Notes: generated by a model from the letters alone, not told the origin. A stretch of 64,000 bases of DNA from Hippophae tibetana (GCA_037013495.1 CM072803.1:15839001-15903000); one strand, 5' to 3'; shown: positions 24,090-37,894, counted from the stretch's first letter. Made by a program: numbers and translations.

Positions 24090-25765
24090 AATTAAAATAT
24101 GAACATATAGAGTCTAATATTAAACATCTTCCTTTACAATAATAAATGAATTTTGGTACAATTTTAAATACGAAAAAAAGTTCAACTTTCCCTAAATATG
24201 TGGTTTGAGGATTGTCCCTAAATATTTTTTACTCTTAAACAATGAACTCTCGATTTTTTCCTCGTATGGTCCCTAACATACATTTTACACAACCAGTCGT
24301 TTGAATTCCTCAGGTATATTGCTCGCCTTGGCCACCTGCCACCCTGAACGGAGCATACCTCAGTCAGCAAGTCCACCAACGTGCAGTCAAGTCTACCAAC
24401 GAAGTCCACCAGAGCGTGTGAAGTTCATCGTCCCAATTACTCTGAGCCCAGCCACCAACTGCGATGCCACCACCAGCGACACTCATCCTCTGACCATCAA
24501 CGACCCCCCTCTCCCAACCTTTACCTCCCTCACCAAGCTACCAACAGCTAGCGCGCGAGGTACTTACAAACTTGTATGTTTTTTATTTTCTTTTCAAAAG
24601 TACACATATTTTATCATATATTTTTTTCCATTATTCTAAAAATGTATAGTGTAAAACCAATAAATTATTTTTATAAGTTTTTGTATTAATCTCTACACGT
24701 TAATGTATATATAAATAGATTTTCACAGTATTAATCGGATAAATATATATATGTACATGTAAATGTATTAACTTTAAAATTCATTTGATATTTTTTTATT
24801 GAAAACTAATAATTAATAAATGGGAAATTAGCGAAGATAATACATTAAAATATACGTTGATTTCACTTTTGTCCCACTATTTTAGCTTAATTATTAAAAT
24901 TAATCGGTGAACTTATAATAAATATGAATTTATTTTCAATTATTCTTATTAAAATTTATGTTTTTTACATTTGAAATATTTATCTAATTTGAGAAACTAG
25001 GTGAGCATTCGATGTATATTTTATTATCATATAAAGTTATAATTTAATTTTAATGCATGATCTTTATAGACCATAACATAAGTTAGAATTGTTTTAAACA
25101 CCTAAACATACTAAAATAACGTACATATATACAAGATTCTAAAAAGTTTAAAATAGAATGCTTAAACCACTCAAGTATGGATATATAGTGAGGTGATTTA
25201 TAGAGTCTTGTGATAAAATAAATGTAATAAGTTCAAGCACTATTTATAGATGAAAATTTTACTTATAAAAATAATAATAATAAACATAGAATATTTAGGA
25301 GAATCTAGCATGACATAAACAAAACTCCCATTTAGAAAGGGAAAAGGGGGAAAATCATTTGTTTTATTTATTTTAAAGGAAAAAGTTTTGTATGTCAAAT
25401 AAAATTAGATGAATACTATAAAAAATATATTATTAATCTTTATATAAATATAAAATCATGAATGAAAAAACTCTCTAACTCATTCATGAAATTGATGGAT
25501 GTAAAAATTTCTAATGAGAATCAAGCATGCCAGCAACAAAAAAGAGTGGATGCATATATTCACATTAAGCTTTATATAATAATAGTATTAGTCTTGTTCT
25601 CCAAGTATATGCTATTCCATTTCAGTTTATTCCTATTCATGATATTTTGAAAATGCGTGAAATATAACAAAAAATATTAAATGAAAACGAAAAGAGTGAA
25701 GAATAAAAAGGAGTTATCTCCCCTCTAGATCTTATCTTACATAAGGAGTTAGTTCTACTTCTGAT
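24090..25765. other. Intergenic, no supported gene
   Basis: Includes a distinctly GC-richer block at 24290-24560 with an open frame of 112 codons (Pro/Ser/Thr-rich, no recognised family) that stands out from the flanking AT-rich DNA; it may be a piece of a decayed gene or transposon. The remainder to 25765 is AT-rich and would contain the pyruvate kinase promoter. Confidence 0.45.
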
Positions 25766-25839
25766 TCTACATATAAGAAAGAAAGAAGAAAACAAAGAAA
25801 ATTTTTACATACAAGAAAGAAAGAAGGAAACAAAGAAAA
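25766..25839 (+). repeat. Tandem duplication of a purine-rich block in the pyruvate kinase 5' leader
   Basis: Two adjacent copies of about 37 bp share TACATAYAAGAAAGAAAGAA followed by RRAAACAAAGAAAA. They lie directly before the ATG at 25851 and probably form most of the 5' UTR. Confidence 0.75.
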
Positions 25840-25850
25840 ATAGGGATCAG

Positions 25851-28377
25851 ATGAAAGGGCAACAGGAGCAAAGAGAAGCTGCATATAATAATAACGAGAT
25901 GGTGGTTGATTTGGGTTTGGAGAAGAAACCGAAAACGAAGATCGTGTGCACTTTGGGACCCGCATCAAGGTCTGTGGGGATGGTCGAAAAGCTTCTCAGA
26001 GCTGGCATGAACGTCGCACGTTTCAACTTTTCCCACGGATCCCATGACTACCACCAGGAAACTCTCGACAATCTCCGCCAAGCCATGGTGAATACTGGTA
26101 TTCTCTGCGCTGTCATGCTCGATACCAAGGTAAGTCTATTTCACTCCCACACTATTCCTTACCGTTCTACATATTTATTTATGACTGACTTTCTCCTTTA
26201 TTTTTTGTTTTTTTTATTTGTTTAAAGGTTGATAATTAAAAATTATATTTTAAATATGAAATATTAACTTATTAAAATATTTACTTATGATTTAATTTAA
26301 ACTTTAAATCTTAAATTTTAAAACTTAATTTTTAAATCATAAATATATTAAATTTAAGATTATTTTATTCTTTTTAATTCGTATATAATTTATTTTTAAC
26401 TGTATTTTTTAATTATTAAATATGTTATTTTTTAATTTTTTTATTAAATATAAATACATATTATATTAGATAAAGGTTATTTCAATTTTTTAGTATTTTT
26501 TTCTGTCTAAAAAAATTGAAGTTACATTATTATTATTTTGTCTGGAATGGTTTTTTGCTTTTTTTTATTAATAAAAATTATTAAATATTAATTTTTTAAA
26601 ATTTGTACTTAATTATACTTATAAGCGATTGCTTTCCCTGAACAACAAAACTTGAGTGCAGTGAAACTGTATGGACGTATAGTGATATACTGAGAAACAT
26701 AGAGTAGATTGTGACTTGATATCTTAATCCGTGGAGTCGTGTGATTTAATCCATGGTATAGGCCTAAAATAGCTTATGTAATTTCTGTATCAACCATATC
26801 TTAATCCCTGGTTGCCTTTACATGAATTCCTTTCTGGATGCTGCGACTATTTCAATTTCTAATAAATCATGCAACTGTTAGGGTCCTGAGATTCGAACTG
26901 GGTTTCTGATGAATGGCAAACCCATTCAACTGAAACAAGGTCAAGAAATCACAATTTCCACTGACTATAGCATAAAAGGTGATGAGAATATGATTTGCAT
27001 GAGCTATAAAAAGCTGGCTCATGATGTGAAGCCGGGGAGTGTGATACTTTGTGCAGATGGCACAATCTCCTTTAGAGTTTTAGCTTGTGACATCAAGACA
27101 GGCCTAGTTAGATGCCGCTGTGAGAACTCCGCAGTTCTTGGTGAGAGAAAGAATGTTAATCTTCCAGGTGTCGTAGTTGATCTTCCGACCTTGACAGAGA
27201 AAGACAAGGAAGATATCTTAGAGTGGGGGGTTCCAAATAAAATTGACATGATTGCTCTATCTTTTGTTCGAAAAGGTTCAGACCTTACAGAGGTCCGGAA
27301 GCTGCTTGGCCAGCATGCTAAGAATATCCTCCTTATGTCCAAGGTACTTGCTTGTTCTGAACTTCCACTCATGTAATAAATGACTTAGAAATACCCAAAA
27401 ATTACATGGCTCTGTTTTAGAATGTTCTGGACGTAATCTGAATACCCAAAAATTTACATCCACTTGCTTGTTGTACGAGCAGATCCTTTCTTATATCAAT
27501 AAGTTGCATTTAAGTAGTTGCTTAGCTTATTGGATCTTTTCCTTTAATATTTGATGATGAGTAGGTTGAGAACCAAGAAGGGGTAGCAAATTTCGATGAC
27601 ATTCTTGAAAACTCAGATGCATTCATGGTGGCACGAGGTGATCTTGGAATGGAAATTCCTATTGAGAAAATATTTCTGGCTCAAAAGGTTATGATATATA
27701 AGTGCAACATCCAAGGAAAACCCGTTGTTACTGCAACACAGATGTTGGAGTCAATGATTAAGTCACCTCGCCCAACTAGGGCTGAAGCTACTGATGTGGC
27801 CAATGCAGTGCTTGATGGAACCGACTGTGTCATGCTTAGTGGTGAAACAGCAGCTGGAGCTTATCCTGAAGTTGCAGTAAGGACCATGTCTAAAATATGC
27901 GTAGAAGCAGAAAGCACTTTTGATTATGGAGATGTATTCAAGAGGATTATGGAACATTCTCCAGTGCCCATGAGTCCAATAGAAAGCCTGGCTTCTTCTG
28001 CTGTTAAAACAGCCATCTCTTCAAAAGCTGCTCTTATATTAGTCCTTACCAGAGGAGGAAGTACTGCAAAACTGGTGGCCAAGTACAGGCCAGGCATGCC
28101 TATATTATCTGTTGTTGTTCCTGAAATTAAAACTGATTCCTTTGATTGGTCATGCAGTGATGAATCTCCAGCAAGGCATAGCCTAATATTCCGTGGTTTA
28201 ATTCCAGTTTTAAGTGCAGCATCTTCTAGGGCCTCTCATGCTGAGACAACCGAAGAAACATTGGAATTTGCGATTCAACATGGAAAGGCAAGGGGACTCT
28301 GCAAAAATGGAGACTCTGTTGTGGCTCTGCACCGCGATGGAGCTGCATCTGTGATCAAGATATTTACTGTCAAGTGA
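25851..28377 (+). CDS. PK: pyruvate kinase, cytosolic isozyme
   Basis: Three exons (25851-26129, 26882-27343, 27565-28377) join at GT-AG sites to 517 aa, typical of plant cytosolic pyruvate kinases (about 510). It transfers phosphate from phosphoenolpyruvate to ADP in the last step of glycolysis, needing Mg2+ and K+. Visible motifs: KTKIVCTLGPASRS and NVARFNFSHGSHDYH at the N-terminus, GPEIRTGF, the B domain, the active-site signature ILLMSKVENQEGV (catalytic Lys, split by intron 2), ARGDLGMEIP, TATQMLESMI and TRAEATDVANAVLDG, and a C-terminal regulatory domain ending KIFTVK. There is no transit peptide, so the cytosol is expected. The ATG at 25851 is taken; an in-frame ATG 16 codons later (MVVDLGLEKK) is an alternative. 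Convergent with the SKU5-like gene. Confidence 0.97.
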
Positions 28378-29361
28378 AACAGGTTATAGTTATAGAGATG
28401 GTAATTTGTTCTCAATATTTTCTTCCTTCTGTTCATTTTATGTTTGTCTGATAAAACGGGAAATTCATTTCCTTCCTTTCAATTTGCCCTTTGAGTCGAT
28501 GCAATTGCAAAAGCACTAGTTAATTAATACTGTTAATCTTTTGGTATTATATTACTCTATTTAGAACCTTTGATGTGATGATGTTAATCTCATATTTATA
28601 TAAAACTTTGAGATTATAAAATGTATATATATATATATATATATATATTGAGATAATTAACAAAAATATAGGATTGAGTTGTATATCTTAATAACGATAT
28701 ATTACTTACTCTAACAACTTATATATTTTTTACCCAAATAAAAGAAATGGCAGAGTTTTTATTTGAGTAGAAATTATAAAACATACTCTTATTATATCTA
28801 TGTAATACTTTTCTTCGTGAAGAAATAATTATATATTATTAGAATTATCATAAAATATATACCATACATAAAACATTTGTATAAATAAAGATGAATTTGA
28901 TATATTTTCTATAAAAATCGTTGGAATTTATTGTAACTATTACCTTAAATCAATTATGTATAAATATCTATTTTTTTTACTTTGATGAGTCTATTAGTTT
29001 TAGATAAATCTTATTTTTATCTTTTTATAAATTACAATAGTATTACTCGTAAATATGAAGAAGAAAGAACTTGAACAAAAACGTCCACAATCAAAACTAT
29101 ATATAATAATAAATTTGTAAATAAAGTTCTCACAAACATAAATTAATTTCTATTAATAAAAACCAAAAGAGATATAATAACTGATCGAATCTAATTTATT
29201 ATTTAATTCTACATAAAAGTTAAGTTTAAATCAATAGGTGTACTTATTGACGAACAAGACAACAATCAAAGACAACGTCAATTGCCTAATTAGAAAGGTT
29301 TTATATATGAAGATAGTGGAACAATTAGCAAGTAAAATAATGGTGAGTGGTGACTATGATA
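28378..29361. other. Intergenic between convergent genes, with (TA)n microsatellite
   Basis: Holds the pyruvate kinase 3' UTR (to about 28600) and the SKU5-like 3' UTR at its right end. A (TA)n run lies at about 28624-28650. No gene on either strand. Confidence 0.6.
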
Positions 29362-31387
29362 TTAGATGGTGTAAGGCGTAGGTTTTGGCATACCCACGAC
29401 AATGCCACATAATAAGGCGTTGTCTGGGATGTTGTACTCATCTCTGAGGGAGTGTTCGGGGGAAAGCACACTTATGTACAATTGCTGTCCCAGATAACGA
29501 TTCTCTGTCAACTCTGACCGTAAGTTCCACATTCCAGCATTGTCAAATGTCAACATTATGACAGAAAATGAATTGGGAAACACCTGAATAGTGTGCCTGC
29601 TTACAGCATCGAGAAGATTGTAATTTTTTCTTTTCTCGGGGCTCCATCTTCCTGGCTCCATGCTTTAATAATGTGTTTATAATATATGCATGCACATAAA
29701 AACGGAAACAAGTAAGTTTTAGTGGGCTAGCTGCATGTGATTACATAGTTATTTTGTTAGACAAACATGTATGTATTAACATGTAGATGATTGATTAGTT
29801 AAGAAAAGAAGACGACGAAAGAACTACATGAGTATATTCATAATGAGTAATTGGCTAGAACAATGGATGCAACTTACTCAACCGCAAAGAAGGAATATCC
29901 GTCCAAATGCCAAGATTGCACTTGTTTCTCATGGTTCTCAAGGACAATTTCCACAAAGTTACGAAATGTTTGGTTGAGGACAATGGGTGCCACTGTGATC
30001 TTATTCTTTGGGATGTCATCTGTAGCAACTGGATCAGTTGGGATGACATCATATTTAAAGACCTTATTAGCAACTCCATAATACTCTGCCAACTTGACTG
30101 GGGTGGGAGACTCGAGATGAGAGACGCCGTTTATGGCATAACGAAGCTTCCCATCAGAGGTTTTTCCCCTTGTGTTAATGAGCTTGATAGTTCGGGTTAT
30201 ATTGATATTTCCATAATGATATGAGCCTTGAGGATTAGGCCTGGCAGCACTAGCTGTGAGATTCCAACGAAATGATCGAAATTGATTCAAAGACCAAGCC
30301 CAACCCGTTGGACCAAGTGGAATATCTGGTGAGGCTGGAGTGCGACTATTCTCATACCGAATGATTCTCTTTGTTGTTATCTCCAAGTTCTTCAGAAACC
30401 TAGTGGATGCAATCATGTAATAATCCTTAGGATCTTTGTCCGCAGTGATAAGCACCGAGAAGCATTGCCCTACATGGATATCCAGAGACTCATAGATGTT
30501 TTGGACCACATGGGAACCCTCCATCTCAACAAGCTTAAGAGGGTGGCCTTGGATCCTAAAATTAAGGGATGTCTTGACCCCAACATTGCAAATTCTTAGC
30601 CTATAGGTCATGCCAGGTTTCATGAGGAACATGGGTTCATCTTTGCCCGGATCAGTACTCTTCTCAGATTTACCATTAATGAGCACACCATCAGGCCGAG
30701 CAAGTGAACGACCACCGTCTAAGATATTTCTAAGAGTAACGTGACCCTTGGAGTACCAATCACCTATGAGAATGCTGTGTTCATCGTTGGGTTGAGGATA
30801 AGGAACGGGAATGAGTGCACGACTATGCACTCGAATGCTACCGAAACCACCAACTGCTCTATGCATAGCAGTTGTCGGATAATAGAAATAACTCCCAATT
30901 TGGTCTTTGGGTTGGAAATGGTAGGTGAAGTTTTGTCCCGGGAGTATAGGGCAACTATTACCGAGTGCTCCATTTTGCCAAGAGTTCTTCCTATGTTGGA
31001 TGCCATTCCTGCATATACACAATATATATACATGGGTGCATATTTGAATAATGATCATTGTCAATTTGGTGTTATATACACGACTTCCTATAAAAATAAA
31101 AATAAAAATAAAACTCATTAATGGTATATAATAAGTTACCATGTTAAAAGAAATGGTTCGTCAAGCTTGTTAAAGATGTTAATAACAATATTATTGTTGG
31201 ATGTGCAGTTAATTGTGGGTCCAGGAAATTGTCCATTAATTAAAATAACTTGTTGGGGGATTCCAACAGGAGAGAGTGTGCCATAGCTAACTTCCCATGT
31301 AAAGAATAGGTATGGGTCTCCTCCTTGGACCATCAAAATGGTTCCACCAAATAGCAATAACAATATATACATTCGAAAATTTGACAT
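29362..31387 (-). CDS. SKU5-similar (SKS) multicopper-oxidase-like protein, pollen-type L-ascorbate oxidase homologue
   Basis: Three exons (31140-31387, 29878-31008, 29362-29662) join to 559 aa, as expected for the SKS family. A signal peptide (about residues 1-22, MYILLLLFGGTILMVQG) precedes DPYLFFTWEVSYGTLSPVG, so the product is secreted or apoplastic. The cupredoxin domains follow: VILINGQFPGPTINCTSNNN and QHRKNSWQNG in domain 1, RPDGVLINGK in domain 2, WHLDGYSFFAV, RKNYNLLDAVSRHTIQV and FDNAGMWNLRSE in domain 3. The His-x-His copper ligands of true ascorbate oxidases and laccases are replaced (QHR for HWH, HLDGYSF for HLHGH, MWNLRSE for HCH), typical of SKU5/SKS/NTP303/Bp10 proteins, which act in cell-wall expansion and pollen-tube growth rather than as oxidases. 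No C-terminal GPI signal is evident. Confidence 0.95.
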
Positions 31388-31440
31388 CTCTCTCTCTCTT
31401 TTTCTTTTTTTCTTTTTTTCTTTTTTTAAGTTGGACGTCT
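31388..31440 (-). promoter_or_regulatory. Purine tract in the SKU5-like 5' leader
   Basis: Reading the minus strand, runs of AAAAAAAGAAAAAAAG and GAGAGAGAGA directly precede the ATG. Such CT/GA tracts are common in plant 5' leaders and core promoters. No clear TATA element was singled out. Confidence 0.4.
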
Positions 31441-33535
31441 CTTTATTCTTTAACACTTCTAGTCCTATTCTATTCTTCTTCTTCTTTTTCTAAAATAACA
31501 AAGTAATTTCTCTCCTCTTTTGTTATTAATTAATATTTTTATTACGTTGAAAAGAATTAAAATTCTCTTTTCTTTTTATACATGTTGTTTTTAGTTCCTT
31601 ACCATTCAAACTTTCCGCACTTGTCGCTAACTTTCACAATTCTCCATTTTCCCTTCCTTTACGCTTTACCAGTAATTGGACGTTGAATGCCTTACCAATC
31701 ATGATTGACTTTGACCTCTTACTTTCCTTAGATTTATTAATTTTCATATTCTTTAATTAATTAGTATATAATTTTTTAAAAAAAAAATTGGAAGTAAATG
31801 TATTACCTTTTAATTTCTCTTTAGGCCTGTTATCCATGAACATGAAACTTTCAAATAAGTGCTTATATATATATATATATATATTAGTAAAATGTTTTGT
31901 ATCCTTAAAGTGTAAATAACTATTTCTTATTAACATATGTAAAACAAAGTATTAAAAGAGGGAAAATAACATTATATTAAGATAGATAATGTACTCTTCT
32001 TGCATTTAGTCACGTTACCTTGCAACAAAAATTAAAAATATCCAGATTACATCAATTTTATACAAATATATACTCATGTTCACCTAAAAAGACACGATTT
32101 TTTTAGTTTCACACTTTCCCAATAAAGTTTACGACTCGTGGGAAATAACAATTTAAAAGCTAATTCCTTATTTTTATAAGTAAAGTTGATAAAATTAAAA
32201 TATTAAATGTTAATGATATAAAAAATAATAAAATAAATGAGGTTTTGTTGTTTAAAATAAAAAAAACCATTAATTAAAATAACTACGAAATCATAAGTTA
32301 ATTAAAATAAGACTTAAGCATGATGCAAGTTTCATTGTATTGTGTCTTTGTATTAGTTTTTTTTGTGTACAAAACATGATATTTATTTTATTTCACTCAA
32401 TATTATGTCTTTTTCTATATAAGATTGATTATTTTGGATCAATAATTCACAAATGTAATTAGTTAAGAACATTTTGTATGCAAATATGTTTACATATTCC
32501 ACGTGATTGGTTTTCGTAGTGTGCATGTTAGTTAAGAACACTTTGTATGCGTTCACCGACATTATTTCTTGTGGTTTTTGGCATGTTTCAGGTGAAGATA
32601 TTTATAGATAGTACTCAATATTTTTAGAGACGAATAAATGTAGCCTTTTAGTACCTCACTAATGAGCTCCCCAAAGACCTCGCTAATACCCTCGTCAACC
32701 ATCAATACACCTAGCGAAGTGGTTGGCAAGATGTGCATTTTGAGCCCTAAAAATATCCTATTCATTTTTCTTCTCTTAACCCATTGTTTAAGAGCTAAAA
32801 TTCTGCCAAAATTCGTAGAGATTTTTGAAATTATTTTGGAGAGGTTACATTTGAGAATGGATCATTTTGTGGTTAATTATAAAATTGTTATATGTGTGAG
32901 TACGTGATTTGACTATATTTTTCTCGTACACAATTTGGTATTAGTAATGGACTATGTGTCCTAAGAGTTTATAAGTTGATACACTTTTAGTTATTGATCT
33001 TTGGTTATCTATCACATCGTATTGTATGGTGGTTGTTGAGGATATTTGGGTTTGAATGTTGAACCAAACAATTGCGAAAGCAGCAAGTGAAGAGCAACAG
33101 TAGATAGTTCGAAAGTCCTAACTAATAGAGATAATAGTGATTTTATTGTCTATTAGCGTTCTAACTTGTTTATTATTTAGTGAATTATTTGTTATTGAGT
33201 GGTTGTCTTAAGCACCCTGAAGATATTATCATATAGATACAATCTTTATATGTGTTTATCTCGTTATATTTATTGTTATCCATGATCTAATATTGTGTTA
33301 GTACAATCCAAGTTTAAGAGGTGTATATTTCAACGTACTAAGCTTAAACTTTCATTAGAAAGCATCTTTTACTTACTTGCTTTCTAGTTGATACATAATA
33401 TATGTTATTAAAGTCATTTGTTTTTGATATTATATGTTTTGTGCTTCTATTGTGTGAATTATTTAAATGTTCTACTATTCTATTTCTTACGAGTTATGTT
33501 TGAGTCCTTTAGGATTTTGCCTTCTTACCACGGTG
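31441..33535. other. SKU5-like promoter region, then probable copia LTR sequence
   Basis: 31441-32400 is AT-rich upstream sequence with a (TA)n run at about 31866-31885. From about 32400 the sequence becomes less AT-rich and leads directly into a tRNA-Met primer site at 33558, so the part up to about 33555 is probably a 5' LTR; its left border and mate were not found. A pair of direct repeats AGTTAAGAACA..TTTGTATGC occurs at about 32459-32550. Confidence 0.45.
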
Positions 33536-33555
33536 GTTAACTGAGTAATGGACTC

Positions 33556-34490
33556 TTTCAATTGGTATTAGAGTGGGTGCACCCTTTTGGGCTTAACCAC
33601 TCCGATATTGATTTTGTTAACTTGCTTTATCACACATATATTCTCTTTGATAGAGTTTGGAGAATGAGGCAATGTAGGTAGAACTCTATTTTTCAATGGG
33701 CTGAGCTATGCCTATTGGAAATCATAAATGAAGGATTTTTTGTGGTCCCAAAGAGAACGAGTATGATTCCTTGTCAAGAATGGCTGGACGTATCCTACTA
33801 AAACTGTACCTGATAACACTGTAATTCCTAAACCCATAATTGAGTGGACTAAAGATTAGAGTATGAAATCTAAATGGAATATCATGGGTCTTTATGTAAT
33901 CATCAGGGCTGTTTTTCCAAATGAATATCAAAGAATACAGAGTTGTACTTCTTCAAAATAAGCATGGATATTTTAGAGACCACTCATGAACGTATTTCAG
34001 AAGTAAAAAGATCCAAAATTCTAAAGTTGAACATAAATTTTGAACTCTATATCATGTAAGAGGATGAAATATTTGATAAATTCTAAGCACACTTTTCCAA
34101 GATTGTCAATTGTTCTTACAACTTAGGTAGACCTATTAGTAAGGAAAATTATATTGAGAAAATCATCACTAACCTACCCTATCGATTTCATGCCAAAGTT
34201 AATGTGCTTGAGTCCATGTACAAGTAAGATGAGCTTATTATTAATGAGTTAGTTGGTGAATTGCAAGTTTTCGAACTTCATCACCTGTAGCTCAGACAAG
34301 ATCAAAATATTGTTGAGAAAGGAAAGAAATTGGTGCTTAAGATTGCTCAGGAAAGTATTCCTAATGCTGAATAAGAGTTTAATGAAGAAGAGATAGTGTT
34401 TCTTACTAAAACAAATTCACAAGATTCTTTGGAAAGAAGAAACCCTTCTCTAGGGGTATTGAACAAAATAATTCTAGTGCTAAAGGTTTA
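33556..34490 (+). mobile_element. Third copia element: primer site and degenerate gag only
   Basis: ATTGGTATTAGAGTGGGTGC (about 33559-33578) is a copia tRNA-Met primer site. After it, a gag of UBN2 type can be read in pieces (a GRILLK/SNEIWLE-like start, then TLYHVR and QDCQLF-like pieces in changing frames) up to about 34480, with very many stops. No integrase, RT or 3' LTR follows, so the element is truncated. Confidence 0.55.
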
Positions 34491-36152
34491 AAATATGTAA
34501 AAATTAAAGTCCATTATTTTTCTAAATAATATCAATATATGACACAATATAAGGAATGTAAGTGTAAAACTATGTGTAAATTTTTATAATACCTAATATT
34601 ATGTAAATTATGAATAAAAGCTTTGTTGAAATATTATGTACGAAAAATGGTTCAAGGAAAAAAAATACTATGCTAATAAAATAAACACTAAACACTAAAA
34701 TCCTAAACTTCTGAAGTCCTAACCCTTAACCCTTTAAGCTTTAAACCGTTATAACCACACCCTAAACCCAAGAAATAAAACCCAAATTTCTAATGTCGAA
34801 ACCCCATATCCTTCAATCCATATGCCCATATACCAAATCCTAAACTTTTTGTCCCTAGATCAAAATCTCATCTTCTATCAAAACAAAACACAAAATATAT
34901 AAAAAAAAATTCAGATTTTGATTGCTACGTTGAAATTACTCTCTTTACGAGTAAGGGAGGATTTTGGAAATTGGAATTATTATCTATACCTTTTTATTTC
35001 ACTTTTCAAACCGCAATGCAAATATAACACCATTGTCATCTATATTCAATAATTTTCTTCTCTTTTAACAATTAGAAGAAAAATTTCCAACTAAATCATT
35101 TGAAAGAGAAGGAAAAAAAATCTAACTAAACCAAAGCAAGACAAAAATGCTTCAAAATAATTTTGATAAATTATATATATAATATTTTTATACATATATT
35201 ATTGTGAAATAATTAAATTTTAGCTATTAAAATTATTGGAGTTTGAATAGTGGATATGTTTTGATAATATATATGTTATAAGTTATTAAAAACATTTCTC
35301 AAAAAACTTGAATTATTGAAATAAGTACCAATAATACTTTTATACATCTAAATTTCATATTTTATCATAGGAAAAAAGGTCATAGGGATCCCTTTGTTTA
35401 GGGCTTACAATTGTTTAGTTCCTTTGTTTAAAAAAAATATTTTTAAGTTAATTTTGTTTGTGAAAAATGTGTGAGATAATAACAAAATTAAATTTTCATC
35501 TAATTTTTCATTAAATATAACAAAATAGAACATATGATACATGCATATTTGTATTTTTCGATAGATATATATCTAATGAACTAATCTTTAATTCAAAAAT
35601 TATTCAAAAAATTTAACGAATCTTTTGATCAAACTTAAATTAAATTTTCATTGTCTAATACATGACTTTGAATATTAGACTATATTAGACAATGAAATTG
35701 TTTTTTAAGATTTATTGAAAATTATGATTAATTTTGAAAGAAATTTTTTCTTATAAAGTTTGAGAATTTTTTTTATTAAATATTAACTTTTTACATATAT
35801 ACATATCAAAAAATATAAACATACATATGAAATATATGTATTTAACGAAAAACGTGATAAAAAGTTAACTTTGTTCTTACGTAACACTTTTTTCACAAAG
35901 GAACTTAAAAAAACATTTAAACAAAAGAACTAAACAACATATTTGTCTTAAAAAATGATCATTTAGGCACTTCACTCTTTATATATATGTATATTTTTTT
36001 ATACTGATTTTTAACATCGTAAAACTATTTTTTTGTGAATATGCAAGATGAATAAACTGTTAGAACCTTAGACCACACTATGAGTGTTCTTCGACCCTTC
36101 GATCCTTAAGTCAGTAGCTATAAAATAAAGGGTAGAGGAAATCTATAATCTC
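34491..36152. other. Intergenic, no gene seen
   Basis: AT-rich. It includes a C-rich stretch at about 34683-34770 with loose CCTAAA/CCCTAAA-like units. No coding signal. Confidence 0.5.
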
Positions 36153-36157
36153 GCTCT

Positions 36158-37892
36158 TAATGAGTGCTTAAAATCAATTAATATACCATGATTTTATGTT
36201 TTTTAAATGATAAAATAGATTTATATTTGCATAGCTTTGTTATCTTTTTAAAAAAATCTAACTTTTTGAAATCACAGGAATATTTTTTTATTTTTCAGGT
36301 ATTTTAGGTTCAAAATGATTTAATTAATCAATACTCAAAGAATACTACCTGAAAGCACTCCATCACAATATTAAAGCTTAAAAGATTTATGTATGTAAAA
36401 CTTACATATGTTTCAAACCGTTGAAAAGGGTGTAAAATAAAATAGGAGTTCTAGTTGTTCAGAAAGACGTGGGCAGTGGTGTGGAAATAATGTGTATCAC
36501 AACAAGGGTGAAGTGGATCATGACCAAAGCGTGTGCATTTTGTCGCATGCCCCAACATGAGAATAATGTGTGTCGTGATGCCTGACTATTTAATCCACTT
36601 TTTCCTCTCTTTTGTAGCATTTTCTAAAGTTATATAAATGATCTTTCATTCATTGTAAAGATCATCCATTTCATCTCACAACTTCTCTTTAGACTAATTT
36701 CTTAGTTTCTTGCAAAACTTTCTTTTCTTTTAATAGTTTTAAAGTTATTATCTGAATTGAAAGTTTAACAAATATAATTTATATAATAGCTTTAGTTTCA
36801 ATTTAATAGAAAGCAATTCTGTTTGGAGGTTTTTCATAACAAAAATGATACTAAAATTATATAAGTATACAATTGAGGTATAATTAAATGTATTCTTTTT
36901 AGATTGTCATTATGTGTTGTTTTACAAGCTATATTTAATTTATTAATTATTTACTAAAACATGCATGTCTTACTATAAATAATATATGATATTAATAATA
37001 TTGTTATACTTGTAAAATATTAAAATAGGTAAACATTTTTAAAAAATAAATTAAATTTTATTTCTTCATCAAGATTTAAACAAAAAGTTACTATAAAAAG
37101 TAAATTGACTCAGTATTTTTCATAACATGAAAATTAGATCTAAGATTTAAATATTTGAATTTGATTTAGAGTAATACTCTTAGATATTAGATATTAGACA
37201 TTAGATATTTACTATCTACATCTTATATGAAGTCATGCTTTATTTCAAGGATTTTTATAAGATTTATTATTGAAAAATATAACGATGATATATTTTTTAT
37301 AATAGATTTAAAATTTGAAAGTTAGTTTTAAAATACTTTAATCGTTAACCTCACTTGGACACTTTGATAAAATTTTAAATTGTCGACCCTACCGAATGTG
37401 GTAAATTTTTCTTAGAAAGGGAACATAATTTAATTCAAGTTTAAATTATCTATCCTACTGAATGTGGTAAGTTAAAATTTAATTAATAAAGAATTTGATC
37501 CCTATCTTAGGATATTTTCTTATAAAAAGAAAGAAAAATCAATAATTTTAATTCTTATTATTAATAATCTACTTAATATTGAGCAAATATTATTAACTAA
37601 CTAATATATCTCATAAATTCTTCGCTCAATCAAAAAAAATTTTGCTAATTATTTCATTGAATCTATATTTATTTTTTACATCATTAGATTAGATTTCTTA
37701 AACCCAAACAATCATGATAGGATTTTTAGGTTATTATTTTCGTGTTTAAAAAAATTATTAAATAATTTAAAAACTACATGATTTTTCTTTAAAATCTTTG
37801 TAGAAATATATTTATTATTTTCTATAAGTGATTCGTGCACTTGTGAGTATTTATAAATATACAAAATTTATACACTAAATTTTGACACATCA
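36158..37892 (+). repeat. 5' LTR of the gypsy element (1.7 kb)
   Basis: Begins TAATGAGTGCTTAAAA (TG mutated to TA; the 3' copy has TGATGAGTGC) and ends ...TTTTGACACATCA. Matches 45986-47635 over its length with substitutions and small indels. A promoter-like TTATATAAATGATC occurs at about 36633. Confidence 0.85.
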
Positions 37893-37894
37893 AA

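Noticed and set aside
34683..34770. Possible interstitial telomere repeat (CCTAAA-like units)
   Set aside because: Units are too irregular (CCTAAAC, CCTAACCC, CTTTAAAC) to separate from a C/A-rich stretch.
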